The translations under genes and the position numbers were made by a program. DNA of 64,000 nt from Melieria omissa (Eukaryota > Arthropoda > Insecta > Diptera > Ulidiidae): the NCBI GenBank assembly GCA_963971225.1, contig OZ020267.1, forward strand, positions 154,061,920 to 154,125,919. Reading direction: 5' to 3'. This document shows positions 28,301-39,563 of this stretch, piece by piece. How positions within the stretch are numbered: the stretch's first letter is position 1; each line of letters starts with the position of its first letter. The notes beneath the pieces were generated by a model. The model was not told the DNA's origin and did no database searches. It worked only from the letters and a program-made list of their open reading frames with translations.

Positions 28301-29298
28301 ACGGGCGAGATAGCATCGGCCGATTCAATGGTTTTGCCGATGCCATCGGTTGGCTTCAAATTCAAGATAACGGTACTATCAGCAGGCCTCTGCATCTGCG
28401 GCTGTGGTTGTTGTTTGGGTTTCTGCGGCAATCGCTCAACGGGCGGCGAAATCACATTAAAAGTGGTCATCAGGTTTGTTTTGAGCAAAACTTTTGTGGC
28501 ATTAGCCGATTTCGCTTTCACCATCGTTCGCTCCAAAGTTTCACTGCAAGCAGGAGGCGACAGTTTCGACGTCAGTGTTTGCTCCTGCACTGACTTCGGT
28601 ATGGCGAATGTTTCGCCCTCGTCGTGTGTTGCGTCCCAGCTTTGCGTGGTGTACAAAGCGTGACGCGTAGTGGAGCTCAGCAGTTGTGAGGTCTCGGAGG
28701 TGGCAGACTTTCGAAACGTAGCCGCTGCCGCCGCTTGGTGCGCAGTTGTCGTTTCTGTGGCACTCGAGCTGGGCGCCGGTGTTGACTGAGCCAGAATGTG
28801 CGGCGTAATCATGGAGATATCGCTCGGACTGTCGGTGCGCACAAAGGTGTCGGAACGTGTTAGTGGGCGTGGCGTGCTGGCAGGCGGTGCATTGGCTGCG
28901 CTGGCATTTTTCGGCGCCACCATGACCGGGGTCCCCTTCGTCTTACGTTCGACGTTTGCTGGTTGCAGTTGGTGCGAAGGCGGCGGTTGGCTCTTCGTTT
29001 CCGATCGGCCCATTAACATTTTAAAAGCGGTGGCAGTTTTCTTGCTGACCATACTCAGCGCACTGGTGATGTGGTCGCCGGAGGAGCTGCGCTTCAACGC
29101 ATTGACGCCCGCTATGGATGGCCGCAGGCCGACCAAAGTGGTCGGCCGCTTGTGGGGAAATGCGGATGTGGCAGGCACGCGCAGCACCTGAGCGTTGCGA
29201 GCAGCAGCCGTGGCACCGGAAGTGGGCGGCCGCAGACTGCCCGACAGGGGAATGCGTGAGGCTCCATCGAGACGAGGTATGCGAGACGATGCGGACTC
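25301..29298 (-). CDS. toc: Large coding exon of toucan-like microtubule-associated protein (partial gene)
   Basis: One exon of 3,998 nt (about 1,332 codons). The upstream boundary is the acceptor TCTCTCACTCAACATTTGCAG at 29,299 and up, so the first codon is GAG (29,298-29,296); an in-frame TTG in that intron is not a start. The downstream boundary is the donor GTACGTAAC beginning at 25,300, leaving phase 2; the frame beyond it is intron. The encoded stretch is low-complexity and rich in Ser, Thr, Pro, Asn and Gln. It starts with two SRIP motifs (29,286-29,275 and 29,259-29,248), which fit the SxIP EB1-binding consensus, and has poly-Gln runs near 27,230-27,250 and 26,875. An acidic segment TDSDFFTESDADDIF and a conserved-looking segment NKWEAVMNKIESNKALPKKN (25,653 and down) follow. 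Drosophila Toucan, an MTUS/ATIP-related protein needed for spindle assembly and oogenesis, is the best candidate from content and from proximity to Mad. 5' exons and the C-terminal coiled-coil exons are not in view. Exon structure is secure; identity is probable. Confidence 0.72.
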
Positions 29299-32200
29299 CT
29301 GCAAATGTTGAGTGAGAGAGAAATTTGTTAATTCGGTTAGGAAAGGAAAAATTTTGTTTTAAAACTTCTTGTGATTGTAAATGGTGGTTTATTGAAAGAG
29401 TTTGTTAAACTAATGTGCAGTTCTGCCTTCAGTGTAATCAAGTTAAGCAACGAATTCCATATTTCCACAAATCCGTGGCAGCTTGAATTCCACGCCAGTG
29501 CAGAGCTAAACAATTACTCATTCGTTAGTTCTGCCAGCCCCCGCTCTTCCAACCAAAGCGAGGCCTTTAAGAATCAATTGCCGCAGCACAGCCAGCGATG
29601 GCGTAAAGCGAAATTACAGACATTATTTCGTCTCGTTACGCCTGAATTGCCCCCATGCCAGGCTATCTTTCCCATTAACATGGCCCACACCCACAAAATG
29701 GTCGACGATGCTGCCCGCGGCCGAGCTCTGCCGTACAAGCGGCGCCAGGAAGCGTGGCATGCAGCTCGAAACAGCGTAAATACAAATTGCGTTGTGCTTT
29801 GTACTGCTCTATTTTTGTTTTTATTTTCGGTTGAGCCGTCTGGTCATGTTTTATGTTCTGGCGAGAGACTACGCGACGGATGGGGTTGATTGCAGATGAA
29901 GTTGTTGCGCTGCCGCTCGCGTTACGACTTGGCTGGTGGTGGTTCAACGCACTGCATGGCAGGCCACAATATTTTGAGGTCGAAAGGATGATGTCATGCT
30001 CAGCTTTGTGCATTCATCGACAATAACAAAGGCGTTAAATTTGGAGGAAGGAAAGGGCGTAACAGCGAGATTGTATGCTTCAACACCAATACAAGAGATA
30101 TTATTATTACGTACTATTATATTTTTTATCGATGCTCTCAACAACTCGCTTGTTGCATGCCACACCCGAATTGTAACACCAAAGTTTCCGTAAAACAAGC
30201 AATTATTGAATGCAAAAGCAATGAACAGCTTGTTGACCCCCGACCATACAAAAGTGTGAAAAAATTGCTCAGAAACTTTTCACAATTGCAACAGGCGCAC
30301 AAAACTTTTCCACTTTCTGCATAAAAGCAAAAAATAATAATAATAAAATCATTACATTTTAGCAGCGGCCGATGAGGCGTGTTAACACAACAATAATTTA
30401 TAATGATGGCAATAATTTCGAATGAGTAGTTTTGAGAATAGGAATGGGAATAGAAAATAAATAAGGTAATATAAAATTTGTTGTAAGAGATGCTTTTGTA
30501 CAACCGACCGCTTCTGCACAAAGGCGCCTTGGCCAACAACGCAATCATTGCAATCCAACGCGCTCAATAAGCCGTGTAAAGTGCAGATAAAGCCGACATT
30601 TATTTCAGTTTAATGTGTGGAAAACAATGCCAAGCACAGCCTGGTGTGGCATCATTTGTGCAGCCTGAAAGTATGCCACACATTCAAGGCGGAAATAAAC
30701 AATTGTGCTAACAGTGAAGCGTTCGAGGCACACTTCCGCACACATTTTATGACATTTGATGTCTTTTAAGTTGAATGTTTGTGATACAAAATAATAAAAC
30801 CAAAAATGCTAAAAAATACAAAATATTATTTAACATAATTGTGAAAACTTAAACTCAAATACAAGCAATGACACCAATGCGTGTACACAAATTTACAGTT
30901 TCATTTTACTGCTTTACAAGTGAAATAAATGCGTTATGTAATATTGAAATCGAAAAAGTGGCCAATTTTGTGTGATGGGCCATAAAAGTGTCAACAGTGC
31001 GTGCGACAAGCGGGCACCCAGCCTTGACAAAGCGCGCCCGTTGTACTCGAACCGAAAGCTTCCCTGCGAGCCCCACTTCAGCTGAGCCCATGTGTGGACC
31101 AAATATGAATGCTGGCAGCAGCGTGAAATGTGCCACAATGAATGAAATACAAAATGTGCACATATTCGAACTCTGACAGGTCATAAATAATTCATATACA
31201 TTTATATATTTTCGCACAAACACACACAAACTGTAGGCACACACAAACTGTAGGCTTTAGGCATCGGCAATGGCGCAACGGATTTGCCTTGTTCGCCGTA
31301 TAAACTGTGCACTTCACGCTCTTGTTCAACGATAAAAAAGAACAAAGCGCAAAATTATTGATTTACATGCGCATTTCGCCGCCCGCGTGCTGGGTGCAAG
31401 GATCTAGGAGCGACATGTCGGTGGGCGTGTGCTCGTATTAATAGCGCAACTTGCCGCCGCGTGTTGTAAGCGGTTGACTGGGCAGTGCGAGCTGCGTAGA
31501 GCAGTGCACGCCGACACTCGAGATTTCATGCACTAGTAGAGCACAAATAGAAGAACAAGAGGGCGGAAAACGGTGTCTCTTACTTGGGTGTGTGTGAGTG
31601 TAAATGAGAGACACTGAAAAGGTGTTGTATAATTTTTTATTTATCGATTTTCGATAAAGCACAACTGCGTGACATGAAAAGGAGAGCAAGAAATGCTATC
31701 GAACAGAATGTAAACAAATTGTTTTGCTATTAAGGCCACGCAGGAGAGTGAGGGCTAAATTTATCTATTATTGATGGCGTGCAAGCACCGGGAAAATGCC
31801 GTCTCGAGTCTGATTGAGGGTATGGTAACACGATGAGTTTATACAAATTGCACCGAGTATGAGTGAAATGCGTTTGCTGCTTTTTATAGAAGTAATAGTT
31901 AATTGATATATATGTATAATGTATGTATGACCCAGGTGCCAGCTTGCGCTATTCAAACACTTCACTTCCACTTCTGTTGTTTAATTGATTGATTTATTCA
32001 TCAGAACTAACTCTTTGTATTTGTGTTTCTAATATTTTGTTTGTGGCTACGACGGCCTATTCATTTAATTTGTAAGTATTGTGAGACAATTGCTGACTAC
32101 TTTTGTGGCTGATAGCCAAGTCTTCCCTTAAATTGTTGCACATTAATCCAATCGAAAGCAAGAATGGAACTTGTGCCGCGCAGAATTGAAGTCTTCTCTA

Positions 32201-34260
32201 GGCGCCCAGAAGCTGACTACACTTACTTTGCACAAATGTTTTGTTTGTGTTGCCAAATCATTCGGAAAGCCAACGCAGCTTCATGTTTTATGCATGTATT
32301 GACGCCCCAAAGGGTTGGGGCTGTGTATGCTCGTTCCGCGCTACACAGCGAAGACAAATAGCAGCACTCGCCAGAATGATGTGTGGCTCTCTTGAAGTCA
32401 CTTTGAATTGCACGCTCCGCCATGATTTAGCGTTTGGCGTCTCGTTTGAGAGATTTCCGTGTGATGTTCAAGTGAAAAATGTAGTAGATACCTTCATCAG
32501 CGAAACATTAATCTAAGTGTAGCATGATTTAGCAACGTTAAGCTATAACATCAATTTTCTCTCACGAATTGTCAAAAGAACAAAAAGCGTAGGTCTGCAA
32601 GAAAATCGAAAACAATACAGGAGAATTCAAGCTAAAACTGCAGACTCCACAGAATGAGCAGTAAACAATTTTCTAAGAAAAAGCAAAAATCGCGAAGCAA
32701 ATCAGCTCGTGGCGCAAAAGCCACTCCCACTCATACAAAGCAAAATATTATACATAGATTCCTTGTTCGCACAATTCCAGCTTCCTTCGCCTGCAGTTTT
32801 CGCGTTGTAGTTCATAAATAAACGCGCCGGAAAAATTAGTATTTTCCATTACTGCGCTCGACTACCGCCGCCAGTGTTGCCAACAAGAAATAAATTGTAG
32901 TTTCCGCAAACCATAGATCAACTCGACGCACACGCAACGGCGCAAAGTACAAACAGAGTTCTCAAGGTTGCCGCGCAGCCTGTCGGTGCTACTGTCATTT
33001 TAAGTGCGGTGTGCTGGCGATTTTTCAAGGCTTCATTTTTACAACTGCATATTTTTCTTTTTTTATTGCTATACTTTTTCTTGTTTCACTTGTCGTTCTT
33101 GTACTTTTGTTGTTTGCGCGCGAATTTTCAATTGTTTGCTTGGCTTTGCATTGTCTGCCAAATTGAGGGTTCGTTTAAGAGAACTGCGTGACAACTACAA
33201 CAATAAGCAGCGAGAGATGAGAAACAGCACATGTTTTTTTCATCAAGACAATTCATGCGAAGTGCAACAACAAACGAACGCAAAGCAAGCAGCAAGATTT
33301 GTGGCCATCGGAGCGTATGCGCAACATTCATCTAAAAAATTAGGTAGAAATGTATGCGAAACATATCCTTCATAAAAATATGTTCTGAAAAGTACTGGAA
33401 CTGAGTTGTAACGACATTTGGAAATACTTTGAGGTCATTTCATATACACTTCAACACTTTATATCCGACGTACAGCATAAAATTATGTCGACAAACAATT
33501 AGATTTATCTACAAAACTTCCTAGAACATTTACTGCCTTCATAATATATGCGATCTAGAAGAAGAAACCAACTGTCACTTTCGCTATCTGTCGTCTCTTT
33601 GAAAAAATTGAATAAATAAATGCAACAGCGAATAAAATTTCCATTCGCCAGTCGCATTCTACCCATTTACGCCATTTATCAAATGCCGTTTACTGCTGAA
33701 AGCTGAAAGGATGAAAAGTACACATTTAGCTGCAATTCAGAGACAGTCAGTAGATGAGCGGAACAACAGCAGCGGTCGGAACAAGGAAATACCGCACTTA
33801 CAGCGTTCGCATCTCCTTTTCTGCTTTTCTCTATTTCTCATTTCCTGCCTCCTAATGACTTGGCCTTCCAAGAAGCCGCACGCTACTCACAACTCCAATA
33901 ACAAGCAGAATAAATAAACTGCACTCTGTCGCTGAAGTGTCGCGCAGTTTTGGAAGCTTTTTTATAGATAAAATAACCAAATAGAAGACTGGTTGAGTGA
34001 GGACATTTTTGAAGAGAGTGAATAATTTGTCACTGACTTAAGCCAACCTACTGAAATTTACAATGTGTTTTATCACTTAAGCCAATACCCAATCTATGAT
34101 AATATTTCATTATTTACTGCTATCAGGTGAATGAGTAATGCGTAAACAAGATAAGCGCAACCCCGATGCAGTGCAAGTTGTCACAACGCATTCGGCGCCA
34201 CAACGGCGTACAGCGAAAAGCGAGAAGCGTATCGTCCAAACAACGGGTAAAGGTCTTGAT
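29299..34260. other. Gene-free stretch upstream of the large toucan-like exon
   Basis: No coding exon is recognised. It starts with the polypyrimidine tract and acceptor of the large exon (minus strand) and is probably the intron leading into it. The 5' exon could lie here or beyond, but I cannot identify it. A perfect 17-bp tandem duplication (CACACACAAACTGTAGG twice) lies at 31,221-31,254. Confidence 0.45.
31221..31254. repeat. Perfect 17-bp tandem duplication
   Basis: CACACACAAACTGTAGG occurs twice with no mismatch (31,221-31,237 and 31,238-31,254). Slippage or a recent small duplication is the simplest cause. Confidence 0.9.
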
Positions 34261-34273
34261 ATCAACTATAAAT

Positions 34274-34279
34274 TTTATT
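34274..34279 (-). terminator. Poly(A) signal AATAAA of the Kazal gene
   Basis: AATAAA on the minus strand, about 125 nt past the Kazal stop codon. It is the first canonical signal after the gene. Confidence 0.55.
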
Positions 34280-34402
34280 CAAAATAAGCGTAGAGGATAT
34301 AAGACACAGAGGATATACATGAAAATAGTTTTTTGACTCTTAACTAACTATAAAAACTCGTTGGCACTGGTTGTTGTCGTTGTTGACTGTTGTTGAATCC
34401 AT

Positions 34403-34651
34403 TTAACACGGTCCCGAGCGCAGCAGATTCAGGCTGCGTCCGCGTCGCTCCACATCACGTCGCACACAATCGTACTCGCAGCGATTGGAGTAGGTGACCT
34501 GGTTGGTTGCGCAGACGGGATCGTAGTTGCGCGGACAAGGACAGAGCGGACGTTTCGCCGGTTCATCCTCGGTTGTGTCGGCGGCCGTTGTCAGTGCAAA
34601 TAGAAACACAAAGCACAGCAGAAAAACCGCAAAGACTTCCAAAAGTCGCAT
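34403..34651 (-). CDS. Small secreted Kazal-type serine protease inhibitor
   Basis: An intronless 82-residue ORF. Residues 1 to about 24 form a signal peptide (basic MR, then a strongly hydrophobic core, TTAA before the predicted cleavage). The mature part has six cysteines at 37, 39, 47, 58, 62 and 82. The spacing C-x7-C-x6-Y-x3-C-x3-C (39, 47, Tyr54, 58, 62) matches the Kazal signature. By Kazal convention Cys39 is P3, so Arg41 is P1, which predicts inhibition of trypsin-like proteases. The short first spacing (one residue between Cys37 and Cys39) resembles small non-classical insect Kazal proteins. The protein should act extracellularly, for example in haemolymph, gut or reproductive fluid; the tissue cannot be told. 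A minus-strand AATAAA (34,279-34,274) lies about 125 nt after the stop, and an initiator-like ATCAGTTC (34,780-34,773) lies about 125 nt before the ATG. It may be nested in a toucan intron if that gene's 5' exon lies further right. Confidence 0.9.
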   Translation of the reverse strand: MRLLEVFAVFLLCFVFLFALTTAADTTEDEPAKRPLCPCPRNYDPVCATNQVTYSNRCEYDCVRRDVERRGRSLNLLRSGPC

Positions 34652-36318
34652 GTTGAATATTGAATTATGAATTTGTTTTAAAAGTGTTCAGCACAATTAC
34701 ACTGTTTTGACGATACTGAAGCGCTTCGGTGTGTCCGCAAGTCAAGTAGTTTAGCGCAGCGCCGCACTATCTGAACTGATAACCATTATCGCTCAACTGA
34801 TTGTAACTGCGAGCGACACTGTTAACGCTCACAGGGTGACCATCTTTTTTGTGGATGTCAATACGAAGCAATAATTCACTGACTAAGATCCAAAGGAGTA
34901 GAGCTCAACACGTTTATTTATTTATTTAATTAATTTGATTTATGTCTTCGAGGTGGAAAAGCATCGAACATCTGATGAAGGAGCTTTTGCGCGCTTCAGG
35001 GCAACTGAAAGTTTGAAACCGAAACGATTCTTGCACACGTAGGTCTTACGGTCGATGTGCCACTAAGTATCCCCCACATATTTTAGCAACAATAACTGTC
35101 AGCAACATTTAACTGATGACTGGCGAGCTTTCAATAGTTAACAGTGAACGATGCAGTTGCAGCAAATATGAAATATGAATGCAATTAAGTACTTGCAAGT
35201 AAAATTCTTCCCGTATTGTTCTGTTTTAGCAGAACTGAATTTGTGGCTTTTGTTGCTGTGCCAACAAATTCATTGGCAGCGCAGCACATGTGCGATGCCA
35301 TAAATTGTTTCTGCAGGCTGAGCTAAAAGGCATCGAAATCCCATATCAATTTCCAAAAGTTGCACACTTTCAATCGAATTGAGTGCAACATTTTCATTTC
35401 ATTTCAATTTGGCTGCTACGAATTGAGTTTGTAACAATTTCTTCAGCACCAATGGAAATTCACTGCTTCTGGCAGTGATAAATGCAGTGGAATTGCCTGA
35501 AAAATCGCAGCAGCAGCTGTGTTTGCAGTATTAAAATGTGCTGCGGCTGTCACTGAGTGGGCCATCCATATAGCTTTGCAACAACATTTTTGAATGCCTT
35601 CTGGTTTGTTGCAGTCGGGGTGTGGGGGGTGAGGACTGTAATGCATTTGATTTTGTTTGCCATGAAAAAGGAAAATCTGGCTGGCAACGCATTCGGCTAC
35701 GGCTTCAACCCTGTTTTAATTTTTGCTCCATTTTCAAAACTTTAACGCTTCGATTTTTGAGTAATTTATCAAAGCAAATTTTGCTTCTTTGCCATTTTCC
35801 CTGCGTGTGTTTGCATGTGTCAGGCGACAATTGACCCCATTTCTGACAGCACGCTGCTGAAAATGCAAAAGCAGCAACAATCACATACACCTACAGCAAC
35901 AACGGCTTACAAAGCATGTCAAAACCCAAATTCAGTGCGTGCTAAAGGGGGTTTTTCGGCAGCCAAATATTGAGAAAAATTTGTTTTTGTTGCTAAAGTA
36001 AAATTAGCCCGAAAGTATGCATAGTGTTTTCGAGCTAACTTGGGTAATAAATTTGCTTAAAATTAGCCGCAGAAATTAGTTTGGCTTAAATTGTTTTGAA
36101 ACAAATCGAAAACGTAATTTTTCAAGCCATATAACTGAAATTTACTGGCTTAATACTTGGGTTCACTTCAACTCTTCCCACCTGCCCCTGTCATATTTCA
36201 ACGGCTGATGCCCTCCTCCCTGACTGCGCACCTGTCTCCGCCCATCAACTACACATACACACACATTACACAGAGCAACAAAATCGACATTATTTTTTTT
36301 TTCTGAAATCAAACCATA
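34652..36318. other. Gene-free spacer between Kazal gene and transposon cluster
   Basis: It contains the presumed 5' leader and promoter of the Kazal gene in its first 150 bp. The remainder has no recognisable exon, RNA gene or element boundary. Confidence 0.5.
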
Positions 36319-36383
36319 CTTTTCTAAATGATTTTTGGACGCTGATCACAACTGCGTACTTAGTTTTTTGATTGTTTGAGCGG
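36319..36383 (-). repeat. Left arm of a 65-bp inverted repeat
   Basis: Its reverse complement matches 39,499-39,563 at 64 of 65 positions (one A/G difference). Weaker similarity, roughly 70 percent by eye, continues inward for about 50 bp. The sequence includes CAATCAAAAAACTAAGTACG. The pair faces inward and encloses about 3.1 kb that contains the 1,989-bp decayed transposon. The arms are either termini of a larger element into which that transposon inserted, or two copies of one repeat family in opposite orientation. Confidence 0.85.
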
Positions 36384-37226
36384 CTTAGGAAATATTGATG
36401 GTTTTCCTCGGAGGGCGTTTTCCATGTTTTTTGACCATTATACGCATGCAGCTCCTACAAACCTAAAGTCTAAGATACCATTTTTTTAACATAGATTAAC
36501 AATACTCTAACTATGTATTTCAAATTTAAAACATTAAAATCGGTTCAAATTTGCAAGAATTATTCATTTGCAAAGTCAAATTTTCAGTTACTTTGCAAGA
36601 TTGCGAATACACAAAAGAATTTTTCTTACAAAAAATATATATTGAAATGTACTGAAAGAAGAATGTTGGGGCTTTCAATTAAAAAAGAAATTTTTGAAAT
36701 ACGATGTTTGTAATAGAGTATGTGTACAAATATGTAAGTTCTCCATTGATAAATTCAGCAACAAAAGCAAGGATTTACTTTTGAGCTATAATATCGGAGC
36801 ACAATTTTAGGCAGCGGTATGAAAATGCTCACATTCATCAAACGCCCTTAATTCATAAAATTTTCAGCTTTGATTTTGATTTTTTTTGCGCCCTAAAAAT
36901 ATGTCGCAATGAAATATGAAAAAACAGCAAGTAGTTTGCTAAGTGTGTGTGTCTGAGATTTTTACTTGTGTGATGCAACTCTTTTTAGAATAGCTCCTAC
37001 AGTAATGAACCAATTAAAATTTTGTTAATGCCCTTGAAAAGACAAATATTGACGCTTGCGAAAATACTTTAGCTACTTTCGTCAATGACGCGAAAAGCAT
37101 TAGGAGATTTCAATAAAAACACGTGTTCAGAAGATGAAGTCGCATTTACACTCTAATGAGCATAGGCCAAGAATAACACATACAATAAAAAAAATCTGTT
37201 CTATAAGTTTAAGTTACAACCTTACA

Positions 37227-39231
37227 CTATACATTAGGGTGGAGTGAAAAACTCGATTTTAAAATTTTTAGAAGCTAGTATTTTGGAAATGTGCCAAATG
37301 TCCATAGTACCAATCCTGCAAAATTGTATTAGTTTCTAACATCTCCTTGATCGCCCATCACCTAATTGAAATAATTGTTTTTCATCAAAAGAAGTGAAAG
37401 CCGTATTTTCAACTCAGTTAAGGATTCAAAATAAATCTCAGTAACCTTTGCTTTAGGTTTGCGGTTTTTAAGTTATTTATTGTAGCAGTACCGATTGAGC
37501 GAACAAAAACTTAGATCGGACTCGTCTGACAATGCTACTGTCGATGAGTACATTCCAGATAGAGAATCAGTCAAAAGTAAGCCAAATCAGGATCGCCAAT
37601 GTCAAAAAATGGCTTTCTCTCTGCCTTCCCCCACTATAGCTTGTGATCGGACCAGAGTTTCGGACAGATCGGCTGCTGTATTAGCAACATCAGTTCTGCA
37701 TGATCTTGGTCTCGAATCACCCAACGACCGATCCAAAGTAATTGACCGAAGCATAATCTGTCGAGAACGCAGTAAACTTCGAAAGGAACTGAGGCAGAAC
37801 GAAGACGACCAGTTTGACCACACTCACAAGGGCATAGATGGACTATTCTTCGATCGCCGCAAGAATAAAACTTTGACACAAGTTCTCAACGTCGACAACA
37901 AGTACCACAGAAAAACCATATCGGAAGAACACATAACCATCAACGCACAGCCGGGTTCTTCGTACTTCAGTCATACGTCTCCGTCATCAGGCTGCAGCAA
38001 AGTCAGCCAGTCGCTAGTCATGAGTCATTAGTCGCTAATTTCAAAGAGTGAAATGCGAAGACAGAAAATATTAAAGTTGTCGGGTGTGACGGCACAAAAG
38101 TAAACGGCATATCAGTGGCTGATATGTCTACTCCATGCCAATGAGCTGCCCTTGCGCAATCTCTTCCAGTCACTTGATGGCGGGACTACAGGCCCTCATG
38201 GATTCTCTGGATCTATCGGAAAGCGGCTAATGACATATAGCGAACAGCCTGTCTCCTCATATCAACCAGTTAAACTGACCGAGCAACTCTCCAATGTGAA
38301 CCCAAATGAGTTGAGCACAAATAAGCGGTATCTACTGGAAATGTTCAATAGCATCAGCAAAGGTGAATGTAGCTCGATCTGGCAGTGGGAACCCTGGGTG
38401 CCTGAATCATTCACGATGGCTAACGACGCGTCGGCCAATCAAATCCTCCAATTGTATGTCAGCGACAAGAAACCGTCCAAGAATCTAACAACGATGGTCA
38501 CGTTTATCATTCGCGTATATGCTCGGATGTGGTTTGGCACAAAACCCCAGCCATCATGCAAAGAGGGAGATAGGCACATTCAGCAGATGCTCGTCAAGTC
38601 ACGTTACCTCAGCCGTAAACTCAAGGGAATCGTTGACCCTGTTATTCACCGTAACGCGAACTTTGCTCAACCAGAAAATCTGCTCCTGGCCATGATGACG
38701 CAACATCGAGCACATATACGTGAGTTGGGCTTACGACGAGCGATGGAGGCCAGAGCTACCGCAGTCCCCAGTGAATAAATACGAAGGTTCAAGGTTCCCG
38801 CAAAACTTAACGTCGACGCCGTGGAATACTTCGACATGATTGACTGGGCAGTCTGCCCTATTTCGGAACCTCCCGTCATTAAAGCCATGACAGACGCTGA
38901 GCTCACGGATCTCATCACGACAGAGGTGACTCCAAATTTCATCTTTCCAAAGTTCCTAAGCAGTTTATACCATGTGTTTATAACTTTGGCATCATTAAAT
39001 ACTGTAATTATAAGGGTATTTGATTATTAACTAAATTTTAAGATGACTACCTTTAATGTCGCGTAATACTGTGAAATTAAAAGCCGCGATGGGAGATCAA
39101 AAAATTGTTTAATTTATTTCTAATTTTTACACAGCTTTCTATTGATGTATTGGCACATTTTGAGATATCTAGCGAATTAATATTCCAAAAAAACTTTTTT
39201 TTGGCCATTTTCACTCCAGCCTACTATACAT
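37227..39231. mobile_element. Decayed DNA transposon, 1,989 bp, hAT-like ends, 8-bp target duplication
   Basis: The element spans 37,235-39,223. The left end TAGGGTGGAGTGAAAA (37,235-37,250) is an inverted match, 15 of 16, to the right end (39,208-39,223, reverse complement TAGGCTGGAGTGAAAA). The exact 8-bp direct repeat CTATACAT flanks it at 37,227-37,234 and 39,224-39,231. Eight-bp duplications and TAGGG ends fit the hAT superfamily, although other superfamilies (P, Merlin) also make duplications of 8-9 bp. Inside is a broken transposase-like gene on the plus strand. Stops, a frameshift, a missing internal segment and a lost C-terminus show that this copy is inactive. Confidence 0.85.
37486..38973 (+). 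pseudogene. Broken transposase-like gene inside the 1,989-bp element
   Basis: The reading frame is split. Segment 1 (37,486-38,031) ends in TAG. A short out-of-frame piece at about 38,080-38,105 reads GCDGTKVN. Segment 2 (about 38,113-38,778) begins in the context WLICLLHANELPLRNL. It is cut by a TAA at 38,776-38,778 and continues in the same frame to about 38,973 with RRFKVPAKLNVDAVEYFDM. Motifs such as GCDGT..N, LLHANELPL, VDPVI.RNA.FA.PENLLL and RELGLRR recall a protein family I remember as widespread and unnamed in arthropod genomes (sometimes labelled Cc8L18.2-like). The Asp of GCDGT could be a catalytic acidic residue; that is inference. The C-terminal part expected beyond FPKF is replaced by unrelated AT-rich sequence. 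The gene should have no function today. Confidence 0.75.
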
Positions 39232-39498
39232 TGCACACTAACTCCTAGTTGAAAATTGCAACACCGATTTTAAATGAATTTTTATGAAAAATTCGCGAAA
39301 ATTGAACTTTGAAGGGCCATAGCCATGTTAACCCTTGACCAATCGAAATCGACAATGGTCAAAATTATAGCTTGAGGATTCGTTATTGTGTCATAAAAAA
39401 ATTATCGTGTTTTTCAACATATTATAAATGCAATAAAAATTCAAAGATGAAAAAACGTGGAAAACACATCCTAGCAAAAACCACCAATAACTTACAAA

Positions 39499-39563
39499 CC
39501 GCTCAAACAATCAAAAAACTAAGTACGCAGTTGTGGTCAGCGTCCAAAAATCATTTAGAAAAG
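39499..39563 (+). repeat. Right arm of the 65-bp inverted repeat
   Basis: Partner of 36,319-36,383 (64/65 identical in inverted orientation). Both arms can be read as part of a coding-like stretch, on the plus strand here and the minus strand on the left, with QTIKKLSTQL and SASKNHLEK. They may therefore derive from a transposase coding end rather than simple termini. Confidence 0.85.

Noticed and set aside
28040..28663. Plus-strand ORFs of 137-207 codons (also 25,279-26,913 and 27,014-27,742) antisense to the large toucan-like exon
   Set aside because: They are mirror frames of a long low-complexity coding exon. They have no family motifs, and the minus-strand frame has proper splice borders.
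32871..32890. CCAGTGTTGCCAAC resembling a hAT terminus (also near 4,947 and 11,062)
   Set aside because: No inverted partner or 8-bp duplication was found nearby.
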